This document shows positions 7,589 to 16,521 of a stretch of 64,000 nucleotides of DNA, piece by piece. The notes beneath the pieces are model-generated. The model saw only the letters and a list, made by a program, of their open reading frames with translations. It was not told where the DNA came from and ran no database searches. How positions within the stretch are numbered: position 1 is the first letter of the stretch; every line of letters begins with the position of its first letter. The stretch spans positions 1 through 64,000 of the forward strand of contig DCVA01000022.1 in NCBI GenBank assembly GCA_002327925.1, given 5' to 3'. The position numbers and the translations under genes were made by a program. The DNA comes from Anaerolineales bacterium UBA2200 (GTDB taxonomy: Bacteria; Chloroflexota; Anaerolineae; UBA2200).

Positions 7589-10500
7589 CTAACGCACCTT
7601 AATCCCGTCCTGGAGCACCAGGCGGTCGCTGGACACGACGTACATAGACGGCGCCACGACCGGAAGCCTCCCCTGCGGATAGTAAATCCCCACTGCCAGC
7701 GTGAAGAGACCAGCGGGAACCTCGTCAAGACGCAACGTGATAGAGTCGGCTACTACCTCCGTCAAAACCCACTGCGAAGTGGGGTGCAGGGCATGGCCCA
7801 CCAGAGTATCCTGCTGGCTCGCGATCTTCTCCGCGCCCGGGTCAAAGAGATGAACAAAGACCTTGTAGTCGGTGCTCATCGTGGAGAGTGCCTGCCAGTA
7901 CAGGGTTAGGACGAGATCGTCTTCCGAGTGCAACAGATCGTAGCCCGCCAGTCTGACTTGCCCGCCAAAATCGGCACCCACTGAGTATTGCATCTCCGGT
8001 ATGACATAGCTGCGGTCTGGCTCTGTCACATGCACGAGTGTCGGCAGGGAGTAGTCGCCAACCTCGACGCCGGAGGGCTCGACCAAGGCGAACGACAGTG
8101 AGTAGTCACCAGCAGCCAGTTCCCGTTCGAGTAAGAGGTTGTAGCGTTGCGTCACGACGCATCCTGCTGGCCATTGAGATGTCGGGTATGTACTCGCTAG
8201 GGGCGCAGTGAGCTCGGATACGACCCTCCCTGAGCTATCTTTTAGGTGCCAGCGGCATGAGAGATCCGAGTTGGGTGGTAAGCTTGCTCCCCACTTGACC
8301 ACGACGAGTAGCTCCTCACCGCTGTGCAGTTCTGGACGGGGCACCTGTGTTTCAAGCAGGTACAGGGATGGGCCAAGTCGGTGTTCTGGTTGAGCGTCGG
8401 GTCGGAGGGTAGGCAACGTGACGGCGATATGAGGGATACTTCCTGTGCCGATGGGCTCCAGTGACGCTGATTCGTAGAGGGTGATATCAAGAATGTACTC
8501 GCTGCCCGGTGGCGTCCCGTCGTCCAGAGCAAGCAGATAGTGGTCGTACACGAGCTTTCCTGGACACCACAGACTGGTAGGACTGAAGCCGTACCCGGGT
8601 TGGACATCCAGCCGCCCAACTTCCCATAATGCCTGATCTCGTAGCCGTATTGCTACCTTGTAGTTCTGCGCAAGCGCGGTGCTGGTGCGCCAGGCGAGAA
8701 CCACATGCAGCCAGCCCGCCGAGTCCTGAAAGCTCTCTGCCGACATCAGGTGTACGTGATCGCCGAGCAAGGCAAGTGGCACAGCATCTGCTGGCGCCGT
8801 GATAGAGCTGTCAATGCGAATGGTAGTAAGGTATGTGGCACCCAGGGTTTGGCCGCTGGAGTCGACCGGCCGGATCTCGCGGCCGTTGCGCGAAACGTCG
8901 ATTCTCAACAGATACAGTCCCCGTGTGGTTGTGCTGGGGATGGTCAGTATGTGTTGTACCGGATCGGCAGAGACTGGCTGACTGCTGCTGGCTATCGCGA
9001 ATGGCACGCCAAACAGGTGTCGGGCAGGAGAAACGAGACTAACCTCTGCCGAGGCAGCTTGAGTCAGCACCGCGTTCCACTGGGTGGTGATCGTGATGGC
9101 ATCGCCAGCCTGCAATGCCGTGGACGAGATCTCATATGCGCCAAAGCGGGCAACATCAGGATAGAGAATACCGTCGGGGTTGTGATGCAGATACGGGATG
9201 CGGTCGAAATCCATGGTAAGGTCCAGCAGGTCGGTTGAAGCTCTTGCATCGGGCAGCGTGGTTGTCTGGGTCCCTGCTGACGCCAGTTGCTTGGCTCCAA
9301 CCCATAGGACCGAGACCAGGAAGGCGACAATCAACGTGTGCTTCGCTAGAGAGCTGGAACGTGTCCTCCAGAGCCAGAACAACAGAACCAACGAGGCTGT
9401 CGCCAGGGACAATAGCTCTGCGAAAAGGCGCAATCGCGTATGGCCCAGCCAGATGTGCACCTCGTGTGATCCCTGAGGCAACCGCAGGCCGATGTAACCG
9501 AGTCCCGGCAAAGACTCTAGCAGCACCGGGCGACCATCCACCTCGGCACGCCAGCCTGGATAGTAGTAGGTCTGGAAGGCGAGCAGGGCCTCGGGGCTAA
9601 CCACGTCGACACGCCAACTCTCAGAGACAGCCCCCTGAGCTTGCAGAGATACGGAAGGCACTTGTCCCTGCAAAGTGAGGGGCGCCGGCTTGATCTGGGC
9701 CATAAGCGTGGCCTCCGATACAAAGGGGCGCGGGTCAACGGCGCTTGGCAGCCAGTCGTTGCGGATGGTAGTGCCTATGTTGGCGGTAAAGTACTCGTAC
9801 TGTAGCAAGCGCTCTGCCGTTACCTCGTCCTCATGGATCAACAACCGCTCGGGGCGCAGCGCTCCCAGCGCACTCACCAGGACAACAATACCGATTATCA
9901 GGGCAATGACCCAACGCAGGGGGCGTTTGGCCGGAATCAGTGCCGAGCACAGGACTGTGGTGGCAAGAGCCTGAACGGAGAGAAAGCGCCATGGGAATTG
10001 CAGCATGGGTAGCAAAGGAAGGTGCTGCCACAAAGGGCGTGACCAGGGAGTCATCATGAATGTGGAGATTGCCAGAACAAGGGCAGCAAAGCCATCTCGC
10101 AACTCGAGTCGATGATTGCGCTTCCATTGGACGGCAAGAACAGCCAGACCAAGAGTAGCAAGAAGGGCCTGCAGGAAACCCATTGAGAAGGGGTTTCGGT
10201 CTGCCGTGATGGCATAGTCAAAGACGAGGCGCGGTTGTACAAGGTCCGCGCTGCGAAAGTGCAGGGCAAAGTTGAAGTAACCGGTTGTCATGTCCTCAAG
10301 CGAGACAGAAGCCCTCTCCGCAAGAGCTGGAATCCAGAACCAGGCACTGAGCAACAGACCGCCCAGAAGCGCTGCAGCACTGGCGAAGGCGATCCGGAGG
10401 CGTTGGTGCGTAGAAGTGAAAATGAGTAGCAGGACATAGAACAGCAGAAATGGCGTAAAGATGAACGCCGAGAGGTTGTGAGTAAGTATGAGGGCAGCAT

Positions 10501-11116
10501 ACGCGACGGCCGCAATCGCTACGGTGGGCGCTGCGTGCCAGACGGCGTGCACCCTGAAATCCTCGCTAAGGCGCAGGAATGCGAGGAGGAGGAGAGGGTA
10601 GAAGACGAAAGCATAGAACTCGGAGAGCGAATCCCCTCGTACGTAGACATTCACCATGTGAAAGGGAGCGCAGCCGTATACCACCGATGCCATTAGGCTT
10701 GCCAGACGGGTGCGCCGTTGCTCCCTGAGGAACCAATACATGGCCATGGAGGCAAACACAAAGCCCAGCGCTTGAGTGAGCTTGATAGACCAGAGGTAGC
10801 CCAGCCCCGCCATCTTGAAGAAGGCGGCTAGGTAGTAAGGCAGAGCCGCGTAGAAATTGAAGAATGGATAACCCAGACCATAGGCTGCCTGGGGCATCCA
10901 GCGCACGGGGAACACACCATTCTGAAGGTTGAGCACAAGCTGATGGAGGCGAATCAGAAGGAAGGGGCTATCACCGCCAGCACGCGTATTGACGATGCCA
11001 CTCCCGAAGAGCAACGGCAAAGCGGGAATGAGAGACAAGAGAACAACCAGTCCCCATTCCCGCACGATGCTTGTGAGTCGCGCCCCTACCTTTTCGGCCG
11101 GGGCAGCTTCATTCAT
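7589..11116 (-). CDS. PTPS-related/YfhO-like giant membrane protein
   Basis: This is a 1175-aa protein. Residues ~20-440 hold a dozen or more membrane helices resembling the 6-pyruvoyl-tetrahydropterin-synthase-related membrane family. The extracytoplasmic YfhO-like motif (YYPGWRAEVDG) is near 525. Another hydrophobic pair lies at ~570-620. The last ~550 residues contain about four tandem divergent beta modules; the best is near the end (TDYKVFVHLFDPG...). The architecture suggests a lipid-linked-sugar glycosyltransferase or cell-surface glycan enzyme, but no substrate can be read from the sequence. Its start overlaps the stop of 11113-12396 by 4 bp, so the two are translationally coupled. 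Its stop is 2 bp from the convergent DUF2723 gene. Confidence 0.8.
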   Translation of the reverse strand: MNEAAPAEKVGARLTSIVREWGLVVLLSLIPALPLLFGSGIVNTRAGGDSPFLLIRLHQLVLNLQNGVFPVRWMPQAAYGLGYPFFNFYAALPYYLAAFFKMAGLGYLWSIKLTQALGFVFASMAMYWFLREQRRTRLASLMASVVYGCAPFHMVNVYVRGDSLSEFYAFVFYPLLLLAFLRLSEDFRVHAVWHAAPTVAIAAVAYAALILTHNLSAFIFTPFLLFYVLLLIFTSTHQRLRIAFASAAALLGGLLLSAWFWIPALAERASVSLEDMTTGYFNFALHFRSADLVQPRLVFDYAITADRNPFSMGFLQALLATLGLAVLAVQWKRNHRLELRDGFAALVLAISTFMMTPWSRPLWQHLPLLPMLQFPWRFLSVQALATTVLCSALIPAKRPLRWVIALIIGIVVLVSALGALRPERLLIHEDEVTAERLLQYEYFTANIGTTIRNDWLPSAVDPRPFVSEATLMAQIKPAPLTLQGQVPSVSLQAQGAVSESWRVDVVSPEALLAFQTYYYPGWRAEVDGRPVLLESLPGLGYIGLRLPQGSHEVHIWLGHTRLRLFAELLSLATASLVLLFWLWRTRSSSLAKHTLIVAFLVSVLWVGAKQLASAGTQTTTLPDARASTDLLDLTMDFDRIPYLHHNPDGILYPDVARFGAYEISSTALQAGDAITITTQWNAVLTQAASAEVSLVSPARHLFGVPFAIASSSQPVSADPVQHILTIPSTTTRGLYLLRIDVSRNGREIRPVDSSGQTLGATYLTTIRIDSSITAPADAVPLALLGDHVHLMSAESFQDSAGWLHVVLAWRTSTALAQNYKVAIRLRDQALWEVGRLDVQPGYGFSPTSLWCPGKLVYDHYLLALDDGTPPGSEYILDITLYESASLEPIGTGSIPHIAVTLPTLRPDAQPEHRLGPSLYLLETQVPRPELHSGEELLVVVKWGASLPPNSDLSCRWHLKDSSGRVVSELTAPLASTYPTSQWPAGCVVTQRYNLLLERELAAGDYSLSFALVEPSGVEVGDYSLPTLVHVTEPDRSYVIPEMQYSVGADFGGQVRLAGYDLLHSEDDLVLTLYWQALSTMSTDYKVFVHLFDPGAEKIASQQDTLVGHALHPTSQWVLTEVVADSITLRLDEVPAGLFTLAVGIYYPQGRLPVVAPSMYVVSSDRLVLQDGIKVR

Positions 11117-12396
11117 AGGCGCTTGCGCAGGTAGCGAACACCAACCGGGATCAAAATTGCCAGAGCCGCGAGAAGGATGCCACTCAGCTGATATAGCGCT
11201 CTGCCTGTCTCTTGCAGGACGGGGCGCGGCGTAGGCGTGGCGGTTGGTGTGAGGGTCGGGCGTGCGGTCGACGTAGCCGTGGGAGTGGGAATGAAACGAG
11301 CACCCAGCTCAACCATGGTTCGACCACCCGGGACAACGGCGGCAGCCCAGTCGTCAGGCACGGTAGACACGTAACCCTGCGGGTTCTGACGCTTGAGGTA
11401 GTAGGTGCCCTCAGTCAGACCGCCCAGGCAGTAGGGCTCACTCAGACCATCCGTTGTGTAACGCTCAAGCTCGAGGCGGTTACTGTCGGAAAAGGATACG
11501 ACCATGCCGGCGACCAGCGCCTCGCCCTCATCTCTCCAGCCGTTACTGTTTGTATCCTCGAACCCGGTCACACACAGACTGCCCGGGGCCGGGGTGGCTG
11601 TGGCAGTTGGCGTGGGTGAATCCACCGGTGTAGGAGTGACGGTGGCAGTTGGAGTGAGGGTCGGAGTCGGTGTGTCTTTCGGTGTACTCGTGGCCTTGGG
11701 AGTTGCTGTAGCAGGTCGGATAACGGTCAGACAGGCGTCGTCCCAGTAGGAATCGTTGAAGCGGTTGCGGAATTCGGGATTGCCGCGCAAGAATACTGTG
11801 ATCGTTCCTGCCTTGGCTGTCGCCTTGACCTCAAGTTGCATCCAGGTGTTATATTCCAGTCTGGGAGGCGACCAGACAACGTTAGGAGAATTCCAGTCCG
11901 TACCACCGTTAGGATCTATGCCTACATAGATATAGTAGTTGCCTGGCTCAACCACTGTGTCCGGGTTAGCGTCCTGGCTGCTCCATGCCTGTGCCCAGGC
12001 AGACAGAGTAAGCTTACTGCCGACTGGAACACTGACCTGCTGGTAGATCCCGGCATTGTGCGTGGCGTAGGTGCTGAAGAATTTCTGCGCCCAATTGCCT
12101 GAGTGGATACGCCTGGTCCCGAAGCGTGCTGCATCTTCTGGTTTGTACTCAGGTCTGCGGTAGAAGCCCTGATCCTGGAAAGGGCCGTCCTGATACCAGG
12201 GGAACCAGCCGTTGGCGACGGACACTTCTCCCGCACCGCGGTCGGAGTAGCCATCTTCGAAGCCCGGGTTCACCAGGACATTGCCGGAGCAACTTCCCTG
12301 GGACAGAGGCTGTCCCAAGGCGCCATGAGGAAAGAGCAACCACGAAGCGATCAGGCAGAGAACCAAGCAGGCAGAATTCCGGTGTTTGGACATCAA
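11113..12396 (-). CDS. Secreted, membrane-anchored carbohydrate-binding-like/SdrD-B-like protein
   Basis: A signal peptide (about 1-28) is followed by a beta-sandwich-like domain (about 38-230, starting NVLVNPGFEDG) resembling carbohydrate-binding modules. A TPT-rich linker (~230-270), an SdrD-B/CNA-B-like domain (about 272-365, with DTNSNGWRDEGE and PEGY-like turns) and a second TPT linker come next. A single C-terminal transmembrane helix with a basic tail (RYLRKRL) ends the protein. It would display its domains outside the cell. The first domain is clearly paralogous to 16522-17526. The TTG start has GGAGG about 10 nt upstream; an ATG directly follows. It is coupled to the downstream PTPS-related gene. 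Confidence 0.75.
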   Translation of the reverse strand: MMSKHRNSACLVLCLIASWLLFPHGALGQPLSQGSCSGNVLVNPGFEDGYSDRGAGEVSVANGWFPWYQDGPFQDQGFYRRPEYKPEDAARFGTRRIHSGNWAQKFFSTYATHNAGIYQQVSVPVGSKLTLSAWAQAWSSQDANPDTVVEPGNYYIYVGIDPNGGTDWNSPNVVWSPPRLEYNTWMQLEVKATAKAGTITVFLRGNPEFRNRFNDSYWDDACLTVIRPATATPKATSTPKDTPTPTLTPTATVTPTPVDSPTPTATATPAPGSLCVTGFEDTNSNGWRDEGEALVAGMVVSFSDSNRLELERYTTDGLSEPYCLGGLTEGTYYLKRQNPQGYVSTVPDDWAAAVVPGGRTMVELGARFIPTPTATSTARPTLTPTATPTPRPVLQETGRALYQLSGILLAALAILIPVGVRYLRKRL

Positions 12397-12416
12397 GGGA
12401 CAACTACCTCCACGGT

Positions 12417-12445
12417 TTGGACTGGCAAAGCGGGCTGATTATACT
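12417..12445 (+). promoter_or_regulatory. Promoter for glycosyltransferase gene 12460, very short leader
   Basis: TTGGAC (12417-12422), a 17-bp spacer and TATACT (12440-12445). The ATG at 12460 lies 14 nt after the -10 box, so the 5' leader would be only about 8 nt. No Shine-Dalgarno motif precedes the ATG. Confidence 0.65.
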
Positions 12446-12459
12446 CACTGGCGATAGAT

Positions 12460-14358
12460 ATGACAAAAGGGAACGGCGGCCAGAACCGATTGTCACTGGC
12501 ATTGTTGGCTGCTATCGGCCTACTGGCCTTCTTTCTGCGTACGTATCGACTGGGTGAGCAGCCCTTCAGCTGGGATGAAGGGTGGAGCGTCGGTCTCAGC
12601 TCGCTAAGCCTGATCACGATCAACCGCATCACCGCCCTCGACGTCCATCCACCTTTGTACTACCTCATTCTCGGGCGATGGTTGCTGCTTGGGCGGAGTG
12701 AGTGGTTCCTCCGCTTCCTCTCGGTCCTGGCTGGTGTGCTCGCTGTGCCATTGGCCTACGTCGCCGGTCGAGCCTGGGCACGCGTAGAGGGGAACGAGCG
12801 TGAGGGGCCGACTGTTGCTCTCTTCGCCGCCGTCACCGTGGCCGTCTCGCCCTTTCTCATCTACTATGCTCAGGTGGCACGCATGTTCGCGCTGTGCGTG
12901 CTCTTTGTGCTGCTCGCGACATACTGTCTGCTACAGGGGGTACTCACAGGGAGAGGTGCGCTGTACCTGGGTTTTGTGTTCAGTGCTGTGGCCGCGCTTC
13001 ATACCTTCTACTATTCTGCCCTGGTGCTGGTGGCTCTGGCAGTCTACGCGATTTGGATGCGCCCCAGGCGCTGGAAGGCCATTTTGCTGTCTGGTGCAAT
13101 GGTGATATTGCTGTGCCTGCCGTGGGTAACCTACGCCGTGCCACCCATGCTTGAGCGCGTGGGTAACCGCACCGGTTTTACTCTGACCGTCGTGGATGTG
13201 CTGCAGTTCGTTGCTGACGGAATATTCGGGCTCGTATTCGCCTACGGTTCCGGCTGGTGCGCGGTTGGCGTTGTGGCTGCTTTGCTTCTCTGCGCCATTG
13301 TAGTGGCCGACGACAGGCGCGCTGCAGCTGGCTCTCTCCTGCTGCCTTTGATGGCGATATCCTTTGTGCTGCTGGCCGTGTCTGCAGGTGCCAAAGCACA
13401 CATGTTTGCAGCACGCTACCTGATTCCCGCCAGCCCGTTTCTGTGTCTGGCCATGGGATGGGCGATGGCAACACTCTGGAAGCGCCGGCGCTGGCTGGGG
13501 GCCTTGGGACTCGTATCTGTGCTGTTGTCGTCTTTCCCGACGATGACTGGCTATATCTACGCCAAACCATATGAAGTGTCTGGATCGTTTGACCCCTCCG
13601 CCGACTATCGATTTCTACAGTCCAAGACCAGGTCCGACGATATCATATTCTTTAACATTCTCAGTCTGGCCGGTCAGTATGAGCGGCTGCGCTCGAAAAG
13701 TGACCCACCCTGGTCATTTGTGCAAACATGGGATCCAGTGATCGAGTCACTGGAGGGTGCTGTGGGTGAGCGAGTACTGCGGGCTGTGCGCCAACACCAC
13801 CGGCTGTGGTTCGTGATGTACAAGGGGACCGTAGGCGCCAATCTTGCCCTGAAGGAGTGGCTGGACAATAACCTGTTTCCTTCCTTTGGCCAGTGGGACG
13901 GGGACACACTCTACCTGATGTACCTGTCTCCCAAGGGCACTATGTGCAGGCGGTCGGTCGACGCAGCTTTTGGAGAGGGCATTTGGCTACAGATGACCGA
14001 GTACACACAGCAGGTAGATAGCGCAGGGTGTGTCGGAGTGAATCTGGTGTGGTCTGCTGAGTCAACGGTGAGCAGAAGCTACAAGGTGTTTGTGCACCTG
14101 TATTCTGGCGATGGCAGCCTGGTAGCACAGCACGATTCGGTCCCCGCCAATGAGCTGCGCCCTACTCAGGGATGGCTGGTGGGAGAGAAGATCGGTGACC
14201 GGCACGGACTGTGGATCTCGGGCGAAATTCGGGGGCCGCTGCGACTGGTCGTTGGCCTCTATGACCCGGAAACGAACACGCGGCTGACTCTGGCCAACGG
14301 TGCCGACTCAGTTGAGCTTGGACCGGTTACCATGAGCGCACCCACCGCATCGAACTGA
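12460..14358 (+). CDS. GT-C (ArnT/PMT_2-like) membrane glycosyltransferase
   Basis: This 632-aa protein has about 12 membrane helices in residues 10-365. The first extracytoplasmic loop carries FSWDEGWSVG, with the DE pair typical of PMT_2/ArnT catalytic loops, followed by DVHPPLYY, another family signature. These enzymes move sugars from polyprenyl-phosphate donors onto lipids, proteins or glycans outside the membrane. The C-terminal ~230 residues include one copy of the shared beta module (SRSYKVFVHLYSGDG...). It is transcribed divergently from 11113-12396, and its predicted mRNA leader is nearly absent. The acceptor is unknown. Confidence 0.85.
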   Translation: MTKGNGGQNRLSLALLAAIGLLAFFLRTYRLGEQPFSWDEGWSVGLSSLSLITINRITALDVHPPLYYLILGRWLLLGRSEWFLRFLSVLAGVLAVPLAYVAGRAWARVEGNEREGPTVALFAAVTVAVSPFLIYYAQVARMFALCVLFVLLATYCLLQGVLTGRGALYLGFVFSAVAALHTFYYSALVLVALAVYAIWMRPRRWKAILLSGAMVILLCLPWVTYAVPPMLERVGNRTGFTLTVVDVLQFVADGIFGLVFAYGSGWCAVGVVAALLLCAIVVADDRRAAAGSLLLPLMAISFVLLAVSAGAKAHMFAARYLIPASPFLCLAMGWAMATLWKRRRWLGALGLVSVLLSSFPTMTGYIYAKPYEVSGSFDPSADYRFLQSKTRSDDIIFFNILSLAGQYERLRSKSDPPWSFVQTWDPVIESLEGAVGERVLRAVRQHHRLWFVMYKGTVGANLALKEWLDNNLFPSFGQWDGDTLYLMYLSPKGTMCRRSVDAAFGEGIWLQMTEYTQQVDSAGCVGVNLVWSAESTVSRSYKVFVHLYSGDGSLVAQHDSVPANELRPTQGWLVGEKIGDRHGLWISGEIRGPLRLVVGLYDPETNTRLTLANGADSVELGPVTMSAPTASN

Positions 14359-14395
14359 GCGGAAGCATCCGTGACCACACTGCCTTTGAGGCAGC

Positions 14396-16378
14396 TTAGG
14401 GCAGAGTAATGGTGATCAGGTCGCCTTTGCTGGTGCTGCGGTCGGGAGTCAGGATCTGCAGACGGGTCATCGTCTCGAGCAGGTACATACCCACCTGAAG
14501 AGAGAGCCCCCCTCCCCCAGAAACGGTGACGTTGAGCTGATGATCGTCAGCGACCACATCGCCCGGGCGCCAGAGATGAGTCGGATAGTGTTCCCTGGCT
14601 GGCTGGGAGTCGCTCTGCTCTACCATCTGACCACCCGACCTGACGTGCACAAAGACACTGTAGTCTCTGTCCAGCGCCTCTGTAGCACGCCAGAACAATC
14701 GTAAGGTCGTATTCCCTGTCCCGGGGATCAGTGCGTAGCCAAGCAGGTCGATTCCATGTTCCAGAGGCTCATTAATGTTGTTGGGAACGTTGCGGGTTGT
14801 ACCCGCCTCGTAGAGGCGACAGAGCAGTCTGGGCTGGTCCTCCAGGTCACCCCGCTCAAGGGGCCCGTCGCGAACCGAGATAAGCCGCCCCTTCGGTAGT
14901 AGACTGAGCGCCCACGAGTAGTCGTCGTAGGGCCAGACTACCAGCAATGACTCCTTGGCTGGCGTGGTAGATGGCGAACTCTGCCCGATAACCGACACCC
15001 CGGGCGAGTCCGGCACCAGAAAGCGCAGGCTGGCCCAGTCACGCCACAGGCGGTCAACGATGTACACTTGCCGATCAGGGTTCATCACGCCAGGCGGGTC
15101 GCGCGTCTCATCACTCTGGTACCACCCCACGCCAAGAAAACGGTTTACCTCAGAGGCCAATTCCGTTGCGCCCGATTCAAAGTTGTAGTAGGTAGCCTCA
15201 CTGGGAGAGTGCATCAGGAAGTAGTCCCTGATAGTGAAGGAGAGACTCAGTGCGGCAAAACAAGCTACGAGCAGTGCCCCGGCGTGAGGGGATAACCTCC
15301 CGTGCAGCGAGCGCCACGTCGATTGCAGTCCGATTGCTGGAAAGACGAACAATACGGGCAAGACGCCTACGGCGCGCAGGAAGTGGGGCGCTCCCTCGGC
15401 CAGAATTGTGGGGAGCAGCATGACGAAGAACACGGATAGGACCAGAGCGTACTCCGGCTGCTTCCTTGCCCGGCTGGTGCTGACGACGACCCCAATTATG
15501 AAAAGCACGCCCGTGAGCGGGTCAAAGACCGGACGCAGGGGCAGGTTGTGGCGGGGGATAAAGTCACCACGCCAGTTGAACATGGCCAGGGTTCGGGCAA
15601 TCTGGCGGGTGAAGGTACCGATCAAGTCATCCTGATGGATGGCCGGGCTGAGGATAGACACCTGGCCCGCTCTGGCAAGAAACGAATTCAGGTCTTGCAG
15701 TGCATAGACGATAAGAGGTGAGACCACAACGAGTGCGGCAATAGTCAGGGCTACCAGTCCGCGCCACGGAATAGGCTGTCTCTTCCACACCCAGTACAAC
15801 AGCAGAGGTAGCAGCGCCAGGGGCAAAAAGCGGGCCGCCAGGTAGGTGTAGAAGCTCAATCCCAGGGCCAGGCCAGCAAGGCCAAACGGTAAAGGCCTGC
15901 CAGAGCGCAGCCCGCGCGCCAGTCCGCACACCACAAGGGCTACGAAGAGGGGCAGGCTCACTGCACGAAACCCGACCCGGCTGAGGTTGAGAGACCAGAA
16001 TGTGGTAGCTGTGAAAAAGGCAGTGGCAAGTGCCACCCTTCGCCCGAAAAGGACCTTGGACATTCCATATGCGGTGGGGACGGTCACAATGCCCAGGAGT
16101 GCGGATACGAGACGAATGGCCATGGGACTTGGGCCAAACAAGGAAATCGAGGCAGCTACAAGGTAGATGAAGAGGGGCTCTCTCCCGTTGTTGGCTTCGA
16201 AGAAGAGAGGGTACTGCCCGTTGATGACACTGATGGCGTCCAACCCATTGTAGGCTTCGTCGTGATAAAGGCCCGGTGGCAGCCGGTCCAGGGCGTACAG
16301 GCGCAGCAAGGCGGCCAGTAGGGTGATGGCCACCAGAGGAATCCATTCGCTCGTCGCCAGGCGGCGCAATCGTGCCAA
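14396..16378 (-). CDS. GT-C (PMT_2-like) membrane glycosyltransferase
   Basis: This 660-aa polytopic protein has the motif YHDEAYNGLDA in its first outer loop (catalytic-type DE pair). It also has NNGREPLFIYL, a signature of PMT_2-type GT83-like enzymes, and about 11 hydrophobic segments up to residue ~390. The C-terminal half is extracytoplasmic and ends with one shared beta module (LDRDYSVFVHV...). The TTG start has GGAG 7 nt upstream, and a TATAAT-like -10 (16409-16414, minus strand) precedes it. It is convergent with gene 12460. Confidence 0.85.
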   Translation of the reverse strand: MARLRRLATSEWIPLVAITLLAALLRLYALDRLPPGLYHDEAYNGLDAISVINGQYPLFFEANNGREPLFIYLVAASISLFGPSPMAIRLVSALLGIVTVPTAYGMSKVLFGRRVALATAFFTATTFWSLNLSRVGFRAVSLPLFVALVVCGLARGLRSGRPLPFGLAGLALGLSFYTYLAARFLPLALLPLLLYWVWKRQPIPWRGLVALTIAALVVVSPLIVYALQDLNSFLARAGQVSILSPAIHQDDLIGTFTRQIARTLAMFNWRGDFIPRHNLPLRPVFDPLTGVLFIIGVVVSTSRARKQPEYALVLSVFFVMLLPTILAEGAPHFLRAVGVLPVLFVFPAIGLQSTWRSLHGRLSPHAGALLVACFAALSLSFTIRDYFLMHSPSEATYYNFESGATELASEVNRFLGVGWYQSDETRDPPGVMNPDRQVYIVDRLWRDWASLRFLVPDSPGVSVIGQSSPSTTPAKESLLVVWPYDDYSWALSLLPKGRLISVRDGPLERGDLEDQPRLLCRLYEAGTTRNVPNNINEPLEHGIDLLGYALIPGTGNTTLRLFWRATEALDRDYSVFVHVRSGGQMVEQSDSQPAREHYPTHLWRPGDVVADDHQLNVTVSGGGGLSLQVGMYLLETMTRLQILTPDRSTSKGDLITITLP

Positions 16379-16454
16379 GATCAGACTCCGTGCGGGCAGG
16401 TGCCCACGATTATAGCGCGGGCGGGGTCCAGAATACGAAAGACCCGTAACGGGA

Positions 16455-16487
16455 GAGAGGTGTACTCGGTTCGCCAGAACACCTCTC
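16455..16487 (-). terminator. Hairpin downstream of secreted-protein gene, possible terminator
   Basis: A 9-bp perfect inverted repeat (GAGAGGTGT at 16455-16463 and ACACCTCTC at 16479-16487) lies just after the end of gene 16522-17526 on the minus strand. There is no strong U-tract, so termination is only a possibility. Confidence 0.4.
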
Positions 16488-16521
16488 CCTGTTCAGACCA
16501 TAACGGACATAGCCTGTGACG

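Noticed and set aside
11590..11720. Repetitive G/T-rich DNA suggesting a tandem repeat
   Set aside because: It is the coding sequence of the TPT-rich linker in a surface protein, not an independent repeat element.
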